This document shows positions 1 through 5,581 of a DNA stretch of 5,690 nucleotides, piece after piece (position 1 is the first letter of the stretch; every line of letters starts with the position of its first letter). Where the stretch lies: positions 1-5,690 of the forward strand of contig CALGGR010000189.1 of NCBI GenBank assembly GCA_937915755.1, written 5' to 3'. Origin of the DNA: an uncultured Fretibacterium sp. Its GTDB lineage: Bacteria; Synergistota; Synergistia; Synergistales; Aminobacteriaceae. The position numbers were made by a program, and so were the translations under genes. A model generated the notes under the pieces. That model was not told where the DNA came from. It worked only from the letters and a program-made list of their open reading frames with translations, and searched no databases.

Positions 1-1
1 C

Positions 2-826
2 CCCGAATACCTTGCCTCCGTACACCATCTGCTCCGTCATCAGCTCTATCGTACTATTGCACCACGCTCCGCCCGATGGCCTGCCTGATGTTACTGCGTT
101 CTGCAGGTATTCTCTATGCGTCAGGATATGCCCGCTTCCGAATGCGTTAGTGAATTGTGTCTTGGCCGTTGCTAGGTTTGTCGTATACATCTCACTTCCT
201 ACATAGCCGCCTGATGTCGTATTCGATGAGTTCATCCTCGCCGTATACAGGGAAGTATCGGGCACCACAACCACATGATGTGTCGTAAGTTCTGTATCTC
301 CGGCATGAAGATAGTAATCAAATGCTGCTATTCTCCACGTTACGCTGTTTATTACCCAGTAATCTCCTACAAACATATCATCGAACGTTCCAGCGCGAAT
401 TGCCGCACTCTGCACCGATGTTAATGCTGTTCCGAGATTTTTTCCCCTGTACAGGTTATTATGAAGTCCTGCTCCACTGCTTTCTTTCAGTACCTTCGTG
501 AACCCAAATATTTCATTTATTGCTGCTACAAGGCTTGCCTTCGTTGCTGTATCTAAACTGCTGATAGCTCCAAGATTCGTTAATAGTTCATTTATCGCAG
601 TTACTGCATCTGCCTTCGAGCCAGTATTCAGATTGGCAAGCGTTCCTACCTTCGTTGAGGCCGCGTCCGCAGAACCCTTCACCTCATTTATTGCCGCTAT
701 CAGGCTCGTTTTGTCTGCTGTTGTCAGGCTGGCCAAGTTTCCCTGTAGATTGCTAAGATAGCCGCTCTGCCTCTGTAATTCTTCAAGAATTTCCTGACCT
801 GTGTCATCTGTCAGTAATTTATTCAT
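2..826 (-). CDS. Phage tail fibre / receptor-binding protein, 3' end beyond window
   Basis: The frame is open from an ATG at 826-824 to the left edge (275 codons, no stop), so the C-terminus is missing. The start is fixed by AGGAGG at 833-838 with a 6-nt spacer. It overlaps the end of the 76-residue gene by 8 nt, which suggests translational coupling. Residues 30-107 hold three related segments built on K-x-S-L-I/V-A-A-I-N-E-V/I (INE at 46-48, 78-80 and 103-105), a pattern common in fibre shafts. From about residue 118 there is a distinct beta-rich domain with W157, W164, the motif THHVVVVPD (182-190), GGYVGSEMY (206-214) and HILTHREYL (233-241). I have the impression of similar domains in fibre proteins of Clostridia phages. 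Its role is inferred to be shaft plus host-contact domain; the ligand is unknown. Fibre family is likely; the specific function is uncertain. Confidence 0.75.
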   Translation of the reverse strand, partial: MNKLLTDDTGQEILEELQRQSGYLSNLQGNLASLTTADKTSLIAAINEVKGSADAASTKVGTLANLNTGSKADAVTAINELLTNLGAISSLDTATKASLVAAINEIFGFTKVLKESSGAGLHNNLYRGKNLGTALTSVQSAAIRAGTFDDMFVGDYWVINSVTWRIAAFDYYLHAGDTELTTHHVVVVPDTSLYTARMNSSNTTSGGYVGSEMYTTNLATAKTQFTNAFGSGHILTHREYLQNAVTSGRPSGGAWCNSTIELMTEQMVYGGKVFG

Positions 827-1049
827 TTTCGTCCTCCTCTTCTTCCTCGTCTCTCTGAGCTATATCTCCGTCATCATCTATACACAATCCGGAAGCCTCG
901 TAGAAATTCAGCGCATCATTCATTGCCTCTACTATCTCTTCTAGGGCGGCTACTACTGCTTCATTGAACTCTATCAGCTTTGCGTTCGTGAATGTTTTTG
1001 ACCTCTGGAGACACTGCTTCAGGTCTGTTTGCAGTGTTATTTGTTTCAT
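819..1049 (-). CDS. Small phage protein with acidic C-terminus (76 aa)
   Basis: Start ATG 1049-1047 is preceded by GGAGG at 1058-1062 with an 8-nt spacer. Residues 1-50 look helical and amphipathic, with a run ALEEIVEAMNDALNFYEASG that could form a short coiled coil. The last 12 or so residues are almost entirely Asp and Glu (DEEEEEDENE). There is no signal peptide or membrane segment. It lies between two fibre genes and its stop codon overlaps the next start, so it belongs to the tail operon. I do not recognise the family. Position and size would suit a fibre chaperone or a small structural accessory, but that is inference. The good ribosome binding site and tight packing argue that it is a real gene. 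Confidence 0.65.
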   Translation of the reverse strand: MKQITLQTDLKQCLQRSKTFTNAKLIEFNEAVVAALEEIVEAMNDALNFYEASGLCIDDDGDIAQRDEEEEEDENE

Positions 1050-1077
1050 TGCTTTATCCTCCGCTGGATAAATTAAG

Positions 1078-1100
1078 GGGCGAGCCTAAGAGACCCGCCC
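1078..1100 (-). promoter_or_regulatory. GC-rich intergenic hairpin between two fibre-operon genes
   Basis: In the minus-strand transcript, GGGCGGG pairs with CTCGCCC (7 pairs including one G-U) around a 9-nt loop. It sits between the stop of the 259-residue gene and the ribosome binding site of the 76-residue gene. The sequence after it is A/T-rich but has no clean U run, so it is a weak terminator at best and may instead be an mRNA-stability or processing element. Confidence 0.3.
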
Positions 1101-1116
1101 GTAACTAGTAGCGAAA

Positions 1117-1896
1117 TTAATCGCCGTCTCCTTCTTCTTCAGGTTCTCCGTAAACCTCGTTCAGCATTGCGGTAACATCTGCTGCACTCGCTACACTGAT
1201 ACCGCTGTCCTTCAAGTTCCCGTTCGTGTCGAGAAGGGCTATTTTCCCGTTCAGGCTGTAGTTACTGTTGAAGCTCGCATATGCCGCTGCCTCTTCAGGG
1301 TCATTCTCGTCATACGGGTTCTGTGCTATGGCTGCTGTAGCACGGTCAACCTTGTCCGCCTTGCCGCTGATGTTCACGTGCAATCCGTCATTCTCTACCG
1401 TGATTGCGTTGTTTGCAGCTGATGATACTTTGAACGTGATTGTGTACCCGTTAATTTCCAGTACCTTTGCACTGTCTCCGCTCGCCACTGTGTAGGTGTC
1501 AACCAGCGTAGACATGTCGAGGAATGAATACGTGTACGTATCACTGACTGTGCCGCTTGTCCTGTCGGTCGTGTTCTTTATCGCGAATACAAGTACTGGT
1601 TTGCCGTTAAGACTGGGGTTGGTTGCGCCAGGATAAGTTGTCGCATTGAACTCGAAGTTCGGTACAAATGTGGTTCTGGTCTGGTCAAGGAACAGTTCAG
1701 ACGGAAAATCTATCGTGAAATCTGCTGTCCCTGTATGCGCGGCATCTTTCCAGAAACTGACCGTGTTTCCTGATACACTGATGTACTTGATTGCATCATC
1801 GGCTACTGATGATACGGCTGCAATTTCTGCTGCTGTGCGCTGTGTGAGTGTTTTCAACTCACTTAACTTTACAAATGAATTAACTTCATATGGCAT
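1117..1896 (-). CDS. Phage tail fibre / virion surface protein (259 aa)
   Basis: Start ATG 1896-1894 has GGAGG at 1907-1911 with a 10-nt spacer. The N-terminal part (residues 1-30) is a short helix. Residues 30-150 look like a beta-sandwich with little charge (motifs YISVSGNTVSFWKD and FPSELFLDQTRTTFV), a kind of module I associate with virion fibres of gut Firmicute phages. Residues 165-180 carry the shaft-like AITVENDGLHVNISGKADKV. The C-terminus has a linker around NPYDENDPEEAAAYASFNS, then GKIALLDTNGNLKDSGIS, then SAADVTAMLNEVYGE and an acidic tail (EPEEEGDGD). The MLNEVY end closely matches MLDEVF at the end of the upstream fibre gene. The likely role is an accessory fibre or decoration in the tail assembly. 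A head fibre is an alternative, because similar modules occur in both places. Confidence 0.7.
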   Translation of the reverse strand: MPYEVNSFVKLSELKTLTQRTAAEIAAVSSVADDAIKYISVSGNTVSFWKDAAHTGTADFTIDFPSELFLDQTRTTFVPNFEFNATTYPGATNPSLNGKPVLVFAIKNTTDRTSGTVSDTYTYSFLDMSTLVDTYTVASGDSAKVLEINGYTITFKVSSAANNAITVENDGLHVNISGKADKVDRATAAIAQNPYDENDPEEAAAYASFNSNYSLNGKIALLDTNGNLKDSGISVASAADVTAMLNEVYGEPEEEGDGD

Positions 1897-1913
1897 AGTG
1901 AATTTACCTCCAT

Positions 1914-1949
1914 AAAAAATTTATCTTAAAGCGAATGTTCCCGCGTTAA
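1914..1949 (-). terminator. Weak candidate terminator / attenuator after the 201-aa fibre gene
   Basis: On the minus strand, TTAA-C-GCG pairs with CGC-T-TTAA (7 pairs, one mismatch) around an 8-nt loop at 1926-1949, overlapping the stop codon. Six U residues follow at 1919-1914 after a 6-nt gap. The gap and weak stem suggest partial termination only. It could lower expression of the downstream fibre genes relative to upstream ones. Confidence 0.3.
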
Positions 1950-2551
1950 GACCCTGAATTACTCGTGAAGACTTCATCAAGCATTTCGTTCATGTCAGAC
2001 GCGGAAGCTGCAACTTTCTCCAAACTCTCCTGTATTACTTCCTTGTCGACATCCGCGCTGATTGTCCCGTCATCGGTAACGTTAATATTGCTGCCAATCT
2101 TCACACCGCCCAGTCTCGTTGCTGTGGCTATAGGCAGGTTCGTTGTAATGCTCCGTTCTGCCTCTGTTTCTATATCAATCCCTAAATCAAGAGATATGAG
2201 GCTGTTGATTATCTTCTTGAACTCATTGAATAAAGCAAGATAATTAGCTTCGCGTTCATTCCATGCAGTTATTACCTTTTCAATGTTCTCCGCAATTTCT
2301 GCCTGCAAGACTTCTCCGGCACGCTGAATTATTGCGTAATCCTTGCCTCCCGCATTAGAGCCTTCATATTCATTGACAAGTACCAAGTTAGTGCTCGCAG
2401 TAACCTCATCTATTTCGTAGACTTGGTTATCAATGACGAAAATATCGCCTTCCTTAATTCCGCCAATCAGCCAGTCCGTATCTGTTCCCACAACTTCTTT
2501 ACTGCCGTTACGGACAGCGACCGAGCCGGATTTATACCAATCCAAAGCCAT
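1946..2551 (-). CDS. Phage tail fibre protein with N-terminal beta module and coiled coil (201 aa)
   Basis: The start is placed at ATG 2551-2549 because AGGAGG (2559-2564) lies 7 nt upstream. A TTG eight codons earlier (2575) would put that signal inside the coding region. Residues 1-77 (MALDWYKSGSVAV, VVGTDTDWL, EGDIFVIDNQVYEI, LVNEYEGSNAGGKDYAII) match the widespread N-terminal module of fibres with a W-x-x-G-T-V start and a terminal Y-A-I strand. Residues 78-115 are helical and probably a trimeric coiled coil. Residues 143-167 hold TATRLGGVKIGSNINVTDDG, the classic short fibre-shaft motif. The last part is SASDMNEMLDEVF. It begins 11 nt after the collar-fibre gene stop, and the SD overlaps that stop codon, so the two are probably coupled. 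Role: fibre subunit attached near the baseplate. High confidence for fibre, low for ligand. Confidence 0.8.
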   Translation of the reverse strand: MALDWYKSGSVAVRNGSKEVVGTDTDWLIGGIKEGDIFVIDNQVYEIDEVTASTNLVLVNEYEGSNAGGKDYAIIQRAGEVLQAEIAENIEKVITAWNEREANYLALFNEFKKIINSLISLDLGIDIETEAERSITTNLPIATATRLGGVKIGSNINVTDDGTISADVDKEVIQESLEKVAASASDMNEMLDEVFTSNSGS

Positions 2552-2558
2552 GATTAAA

Positions 2559-2564
2559 CCTCCT
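2559..2564 (-). promoter_or_regulatory. Ribosome binding site deciding the start of the 201-aa fibre gene
   Basis: This is a perfect AGGAGG on the minus strand, 7 nt before ATG 2551. It overlaps the TAG stop (2565-2563) of the upstream gene, which favours the internal ATG over the upstream TTG and suggests translational coupling. Confidence 0.8.
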
Positions 2565-3174
2565 AACCCTCCCAATGTTTCTGGCCAAAGTGTTCAAGTG
2601 AATTGATAATGCTTGCCCTTGCCAGACTATTTATTTGACGCTGTAAGTAATCTTCGCGTTCCCTTAAGTGTTTAAGAATTTTGTCCGCCCTTTCATCTAA
2701 CTGCTTGTGTGTAACAGCGAGCGGGTTATCTGAGAAAATAGCAGTAACGTTTTGAGCCTGGTCAACAATGACGGTGAGGTCAAATCTGTAGTAAACAGCG
2801 TCCGGGCCATCCTGTCCTGGCATGTAGTCCGCTGTGTCTCCCGCATTGCAGTAGCCGTATAAAAGCTCATCGCCAGTGTCCGGGTCTTCAGCGAAGAGGC
2901 CGATTTCCCGCAGAAAGAAACCTGTAGTCAGTTCCTTATTGCTAAGGACGACAGTAATTTTTGCCGTTCCTATGTGTGGCGGAATTGACATCTCCTCAAT
3001 CTCCATCTCACGGTGCGGAGTAACTATATCCGTCATTTCCCGAACGTCTTGACCTTCAGGCAGATACCCATCGCCCGCCCATGCCTTTGTGAACTTCAAA
3101 GTTTTGCCAAGCAGAGCCTTAGCGAGAATATTGCGTCCCGCGTTAGTCAGTTCCATGCCGCTGAACTGAGCCAT
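2563..3174 (-). CDS. Phage tail-collar fibre protein (203 aa)
   Basis: ATG 3174-3172 is chosen because the near-perfect anti-16S sequence AAGGAGGTGAT ends just before it; a GTG at 3183 lies inside that signal. The N-terminal 150 residues follow the tail-collar fibre family (Pfam PF12571 type): an N-terminal helix (LTNAGRNILAKALLGK), FTKAWAGDGYLPEG, a central TPHREMEIEEM stretch, then NKELTTGFFLREIGLFAED with the family-typical F-x-x-R-E-I-G-L-F strand, YYRFDLTVIVDQAQNVTAIF, and an LAVTHKQLDE linker. Residues 155-203 are helical and charged, probably a coiled coil. This protein usually follows the baseplate genes and links fibres to the tail in P2-like and related contractile phages. Length fits a short Firmicute version. 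Family assignment is from motifs, without a profile search. Confidence 0.85.
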   Translation of the reverse strand: MAQFSGMELTNAGRNILAKALLGKTLKFTKAWAGDGYLPEGQDVREMTDIVTPHREMEIEEMSIPPHIGTAKITVVLSNKELTTGFFLREIGLFAEDPDTGDELLYGYCNAGDTADYMPGQDGPDAVYYRFDLTVIVDQAQNVTAIFSDNPLAVTHKQLDERADKILKHLREREDYLQRQINSLARASIINSLEHFGQKHWEG

Positions 3175-3182
3175 GATAATCA

Positions 3183-3188
3183 CCTCCT
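3183..3188 (-). promoter_or_regulatory. Ribosome binding site deciding the start of the collar-fibre gene
   Basis: AGGAGG lies within a longer AAGGAGGTGAT on the minus strand, 8 nt before ATG 3174. It overlaps the last base of the upstream TAA stop, so the ATG at 3174, not the GTG at 3183, is the true start. Confidence 0.85.
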
Positions 3189-4147
3189 TATGCGGCCATC
3201 TTTATCTGTATGTGTATTCCGCAAGATAAAGCACAGCCCGTTGATATTTGGTTATGTGTACTGTTTTGGTCTGATTGTTTGATATTGACTTCATGAATGT
3301 GCTTCTGACATATTGCCGTCCCTGTACAGACTTTGAGACCAGCATTGCCGTTATTTGCCTGTTCTATGCTTACAGCGTGATGACTGCCCTGAATTATGCC
3401 AGCACCAGCACTAATTACAGCGTCTACCTTTCCGTCAGTTGCCTGCTGTATCTGTACGTCATGGCGGATATTCTGGAACGTTCCAGTCCCAATAGCTATA
3501 TCAAGGCTTGAGTTCCCTGAAGTATGCTGCTGAATATCTACCTCATGATTTGCCCCTTGAATAACATTTGCACCGGCGTAAATATCAGAATTGCCTTCGG
3601 CCTCCGTAGCCTGCTGTATCTTTACGTTATGGCGGATATTTTGGAACGTTCCAGTGCCAATAATTACATTAATGTTTGAGCTTCCTGAAGTATGTTGTTG
3701 AAAATCTACCTCATGATTTACCCCTTGAATAACATTTGCACCGGCGTAAACAGCAGAAATATTTTCGGCCTCCGTAGCTTGTACATGTTTAATTTCGTGT
3801 GTCCATGTGTGAAAAGTTCCAGTACCTATGGACATATTAAATTTTGTATTACTCGAAGTGTGCTGTATAAAATCTATTGCATGTTGCGTGCCCTGAAAAG
3901 TCCCCGTGCCAATTTCAAATTTAAAATCTGTATTTCTTTTTAGTATTATGCTTAGGTTGCGCAGTTCAGAATGAAACGGTTTAGCTTTTACGAGCCAAAT
4001 ATTCATACTGCGTATTAACTCATCATGCCACTGCGACCAAGTTAAATAGTGTTTGTTGTTATAAATTAAATCTAAATCAAAATAATGAGTCCTAATATTA
4101 TGCCAAACACCTAAATCATCTTTAAAAGGTTGTCCATCAGGTTTATT
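3188..4147 (-). CDS. Phage tail protein C-terminal part with nine 28-residue repeats; 5' end replaced
   Basis: About 319 residues are visible, ending at TAA 3190-3188. The left junction of the protein is near 4147, where the frame runs back into CbiG sequence, so its own start is absent. The first 75 residues (LGVWHNIRTHYFDLDL, YLTWSQWHDELIRSMNIWLV, KAKPFHSELRNLSIIL) are not clearly recognised; the final stretch resembles the K-P-x-x-S-H-L helix near the end of P2 gpI-type tail proteins. The position just before the collar-fibre gene also suits gpI. From 3919 to the stop there are nine strictly phased 28-residue units, each with a Gly, a His nine residues later and a Gln six after that. The repeats look like beta strands (VDIQQ, VKIQQ), suggesting a beta-solenoid or fibrous shaft. 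Cysteines occur only in units 8 and 9. Base composition is more A/T-rich toward the 5' side than in neighbouring fibre genes. Confidence 0.6.
   Translation of the reverse strand, partial: NKPDGQPFKDDLGVWHNIRTHYFDLDLIYNNKHYLTWSQWHDELIRSMNIWLVKAKPFHSELRNLSIILKRNTDFKFEIGTGTFQGTQHAIDFIQHTSSNTKFNMSIGTGTFHTWTHEIKHVQATEAENISAVYAGANVIQGVNHEVDFQQHTSGSSNINVIIGTGTFQNIRHNVKIQQATEAEGNSDIYAGANVIQGANHEVDIQQHTSGNSSLDIAIGTGTFQNIRHDVQIQQATDGKVDAVISAGAGIIQGSHHAVSIEQANNGNAGLKVCTGTAICQKHIHEVNIKQSDQNSTHNQISTGCALSCGIHIQIKMAA
3191..3919 (-). repeat. Nine tandem 28-residue (84-bp) protein repeats
   Basis: Units begin on the minus strand at 3919, 3835, 3751, 3667, 3583, 3499, 3415, 3331 and 3247 (the last has 19 residues). 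Two flavours alternate from unit 3: GANVIQG-x-x-HEVD-x-QQHTSG and GTGTFQNIRH-x-V-x-IQQAT. Units 3-4 and 5-6 remain strongly similar at the DNA level, pointing to a fairly recent 168-bp duplication. Gly, His and Gln columns are conserved throughout the first eight units. Confidence 0.9.
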
Positions 4148-4657
4148 TTCAATTAAATTATTATTAATACTAATCATTAATTCATTCAAATCATTAATAA
4201 AAACATTTTGAGGCAGGTCTCCAACTATGGAAAACTCGCTTTTAATATGAACCTCTTCACCTTTCAACAACTTGGAGGATACTGATTTAATGTTTTCTGG
4301 GTTTAAAATCTTCAATCCCTGGCTTTTTGCCCAGGTGTCGATTGCAAAAACATTGTTTATATCAGTGGCAGTGCTTATTACGGGTATTGCATCCAATATA
4401 TTAGCTATTTTATTAGCCAATTCATTGGCTCCTCCAATATGCCCTGATAAAACGGGTATGGAAAACTGACCTCTTTCATCCACAACAACAACTGCAGGAT
4501 CATTGGTTTTGGTTTTTACAAATGGAGCAATTGCCCTAACAGCTATTCCCATAGCACCTACAAATACAAGGGCGTCACTTGATGAAAAATGTTCTTCCGT
4601 CCAATCAGACAAAGCCCCACTTTTACATCTGTTGATATCCAAATCACCCTCAAGAGA
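4148..4657 (-). pseudogene. cbiG: Internal fragment of cobalt-precorrin-5A hydrolase CbiG
   Basis: About 170 residues match CbiG, which opens the lactone ring of cobalt-precorrin-5A in the anaerobic cobalamin pathway in the cytoplasm. Visible family motifs are DALVFVGAMGIAVRAIAPFV, KTNDPAVVVVDERGQF, the strongly conserved LSGHIGGANELANKIA, IPVISTATDINNVFAIDTWA, then the middle-domain stretch LKILNPENIKSVSSKLL and IKSEF. Roughly the first 50 residues and the whole C-terminal domain are absent, and there is no start codon with a ribosome binding site, so this cannot make an active enzyme. The upstream side (to 4837) is only the antisense of a plus-strand gene. The downstream side continues in frame into a phage tail protein with no cobalamin neighbours. 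Ends are approximate within about 20 bp. It is either an assembly chimera or a captured host fragment; the identification itself is firm. Confidence 0.85.
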
Positions 4658-5123
4658 ATTTGACAAAATCCAAGCTGAGGCGGATTCAGTTTTCGGAGCA
4701 TATGACAGAGCCACGCCGGATAAGCTTGATATGTCGGCGGTTGAGCTGCTAAAGAGCGGCATTTTAAGAGCAGACGAATTTAAAACGCTTGCAGACACAT
4801 TCAAAGATAACTGTACCATGCTCAGGCTTATAGGCAAATACGCGCATGAGCAAGGCGAGGCGGCAAACGATAAGGAGCTTATTCGATACGGAAAAGAGCT
4901 TGAAGCTTATCATTTCCCATATCGTGAACCGATAGAAAAGCTTATTGACAAAAGCAAGCGGAATATACGCCTTGAAAGTCCAAATCCGGGGCTTAATATA
5001 AGGCAAGGGGCGGAAATCAGGGATAAGCTCTATTATGATAAGGACTTTGAGGAGCTTATGGAGCAGTCAAAAGATACATACATCACGATTACAACAACTT
5101 TCGGGGGCAAGAATGAAAAGTGA
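4656..5123 (+). pseudogene. Unrecognised phage-type protein, 5'-truncated at a junction
   Basis: The convincing part starts near 4656 (FDKIQAEADSVFGAYDRAT...) and ends at TGA 5121-5123, about 155 residues. The open frame extends further left to 4503, but that part is only the antisense of cbiG, so the true N-terminus has been lost at the join. The protein is charged and mostly helical: MSAVELLKSGILRADEF, then a segment with NCTMLRLIGKYA, KELIRYGKELEAYHFPY, and a more extended Thr-rich end (DTYITITTTFGG). No signal peptide or membrane segment is visible. It overlaps the next gene by 11 nt, so the two are an operon. I do not recognise the family; the general look recalls hypothetical proteins of Clostridia prophages. 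In its home genome it is probably an intact gene. It is called broken here only because of the missing start. Confidence 0.6.
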
Positions 5124-5388
5124 TATTTTAAAACGGCTTGACAGACTGGACGCTGCTCTTGATAAGCAGATACCGCCTCTTGAAATCGAATATACAGACG
5201 GTGAGAGGGTAAAGGCAGAATGGACGGATGTAATGTTTTCGGCACTGGGCGGGGAATATGACCGCCGCCCGGTAAAGGCTATTTATTATTCGCGTAAACT
5301 TATCGGTGTTATTGACCTCATAAGGGTATTTATTACGAATGACACAAATTCAGACGGTGCGCCGCTGTTGGTTGAGGTAAAGGAATAA
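5113..5388 (+). CDS. Small hypothetical phage-type protein (91 aa)
   Basis: Start ATG 5113 overlaps the upstream stop by 11 nt. A G-run (5103-5107) 5 nt upstream serves as a modest ribosome binding site, and translation is probably coupled. The frame is open upstream to 5035, but that extension overlaps deeply with the preceding gene and is not favoured. Residues 1-18 form a short amphipathic helix (MKSDILKRLDRLDAALDK). Residues 24-50 look like two or three beta strands around YTDGERVKAEW, the middle contains GGEYDRRPVKAIYYSRK, followed by a hydrophobic strand (LIGVIDLIRVF) and an acidic end. Small proteins starting with such a helix are common beside packaging and head genes in Firmicute prophages, but I cannot name a family. 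A terminator follows 22 nt after the stop, so this is the last gene of its operon. Confidence 0.65.
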   Translation: MKSDILKRLDRLDAALDKQIPPLEIEYTDGERVKAEWTDVMFSALGGEYDRRPVKAIYYSRKLIGVIDLIRVFITNDTNSDGAPLLVEVKE

Positions 5389-5409
5389 TGAGCAAGTAAT
5401 ATTGAATAG

Positions 5410-5443
5410 GCGGTTGAGGAAAATATCCTTGACCGCTTTTTTT
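5410..5443 (+). terminator. Rho-independent terminator
   Basis: GCGGT (5410-5414) pairs with ACCGC (5432-5436), with a further AGGA/TCCT inner stem across a two-base mismatch, followed directly by seven T residues (5437-5443). It ends the operon of the 91-residue gene and separates it from the small toxin-like unit. Confidence 0.85.
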
Positions 5444-5457
5444 GTGAATATTGCATA

Positions 5458-5486
5458 TTTACAGAAAAATTTAAAGATGTTATAAT
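5458..5486 (+). promoter_or_regulatory. Vegetative sigma promoter of the small toxin-like unit
   Basis: The -35 is TTTACA (5458-5463), the spacer is exactly 17 bp, and the -10 is a perfect TATAAT (5481-5486) preceded by an extended TGT (5478-5480). The expected transcription start is about 5492-5494, giving a leader near 90 nt. It lies just after a terminator and before an otherwise untranslated leader. Confidence 0.85.
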
Positions 5487-5547
5487 ATCCGTACAGGTGA
5501 AAGAGTAATCTTTGTGACCTTGATATTTGGAGCGGCGGCGGCTGTTC

Positions 5548-5573
5548 CGACACCTACCGAAAAGGGGGTGTTG
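5548..5573 (+). promoter_or_regulatory. Leader hairpin that sequesters the Shine-Dalgarno
   Basis: CGACACCT-A-CC (5548-5558) pairs with GGGGGTGTTG (5564-5573), about ten pairs including wobbles with one bulged A and a GAAAA loop (5559-5563). The whole G-rich ribosome binding site of the mini-gene is inside the stem, so the free mRNA should be poorly translated until refolded. This is a recurrent property of type I toxin mRNAs. Confidence 0.65.
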
Positions 5574-5581
5574 ATTATCAA

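Noticed and set aside
12..761. Plus-strand open frames at 12-206 and 498-761
   Set aside because: They are antisense to the minus-strand fibre gene at 2-826, which has a good ribosome binding site and clear fibre motifs. Their own translations are low in charge and show no family features.
2..826. Diversity-generating retroelement acting on the fibre gene
   Set aside because: No reverse transcriptase, template repeat or accessory gene is visible in the window, and the gene's C-terminus, where a variable region would be, is missing.
1268..2243. Plus-strand frames at 1268-1495, 1646-1915 and 1965-2243
   Set aside because: They are shadows of the 259-aa and 201-aa minus-strand genes, without ribosome binding sites or recognisable domains.
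3191..3919. CRISPR array or amyloid-signalling (RHIM-like VIQG) interpretation of the repeats
   Set aside because: The repeats are contiguous coding units without spacers. VIQG occurs in only one repeat flavour and lacks the accompanying RHIM context, so the repeat fits a fibre shaft better.
3013..4469. Plus-strand frames at 3013-3282, 3275-3511, 3692-3943 and 4272-4469
   Set aside because: They are antisense to the collar-fibre gene, the repeat array and cbiG. The Cys/Tyr-rich translations are typical of reading a repetitive gene backwards.
4148..4657. cbiG as a phage-carried auxiliary metabolic gene
   Set aside because: The fragment lacks both ends of the protein and has no start signals, so it cannot supply enzyme activity.
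4658..4837. N-terminal 60 residues of the long minus-strand frame as part of CbiG
   Set aside because: This stretch is antisense to the plus-strand phage-type gene, begins with TTG without a ribosome binding site, and shows no CbiG similarity.
4764..5553. Minus-strand frames at 4764-5006, 5033-5245 and 5350-5553
   Set aside because: They lie opposite the two plus-strand genes, the terminator and the promoter, with no ribosome binding site and unlikely composition.
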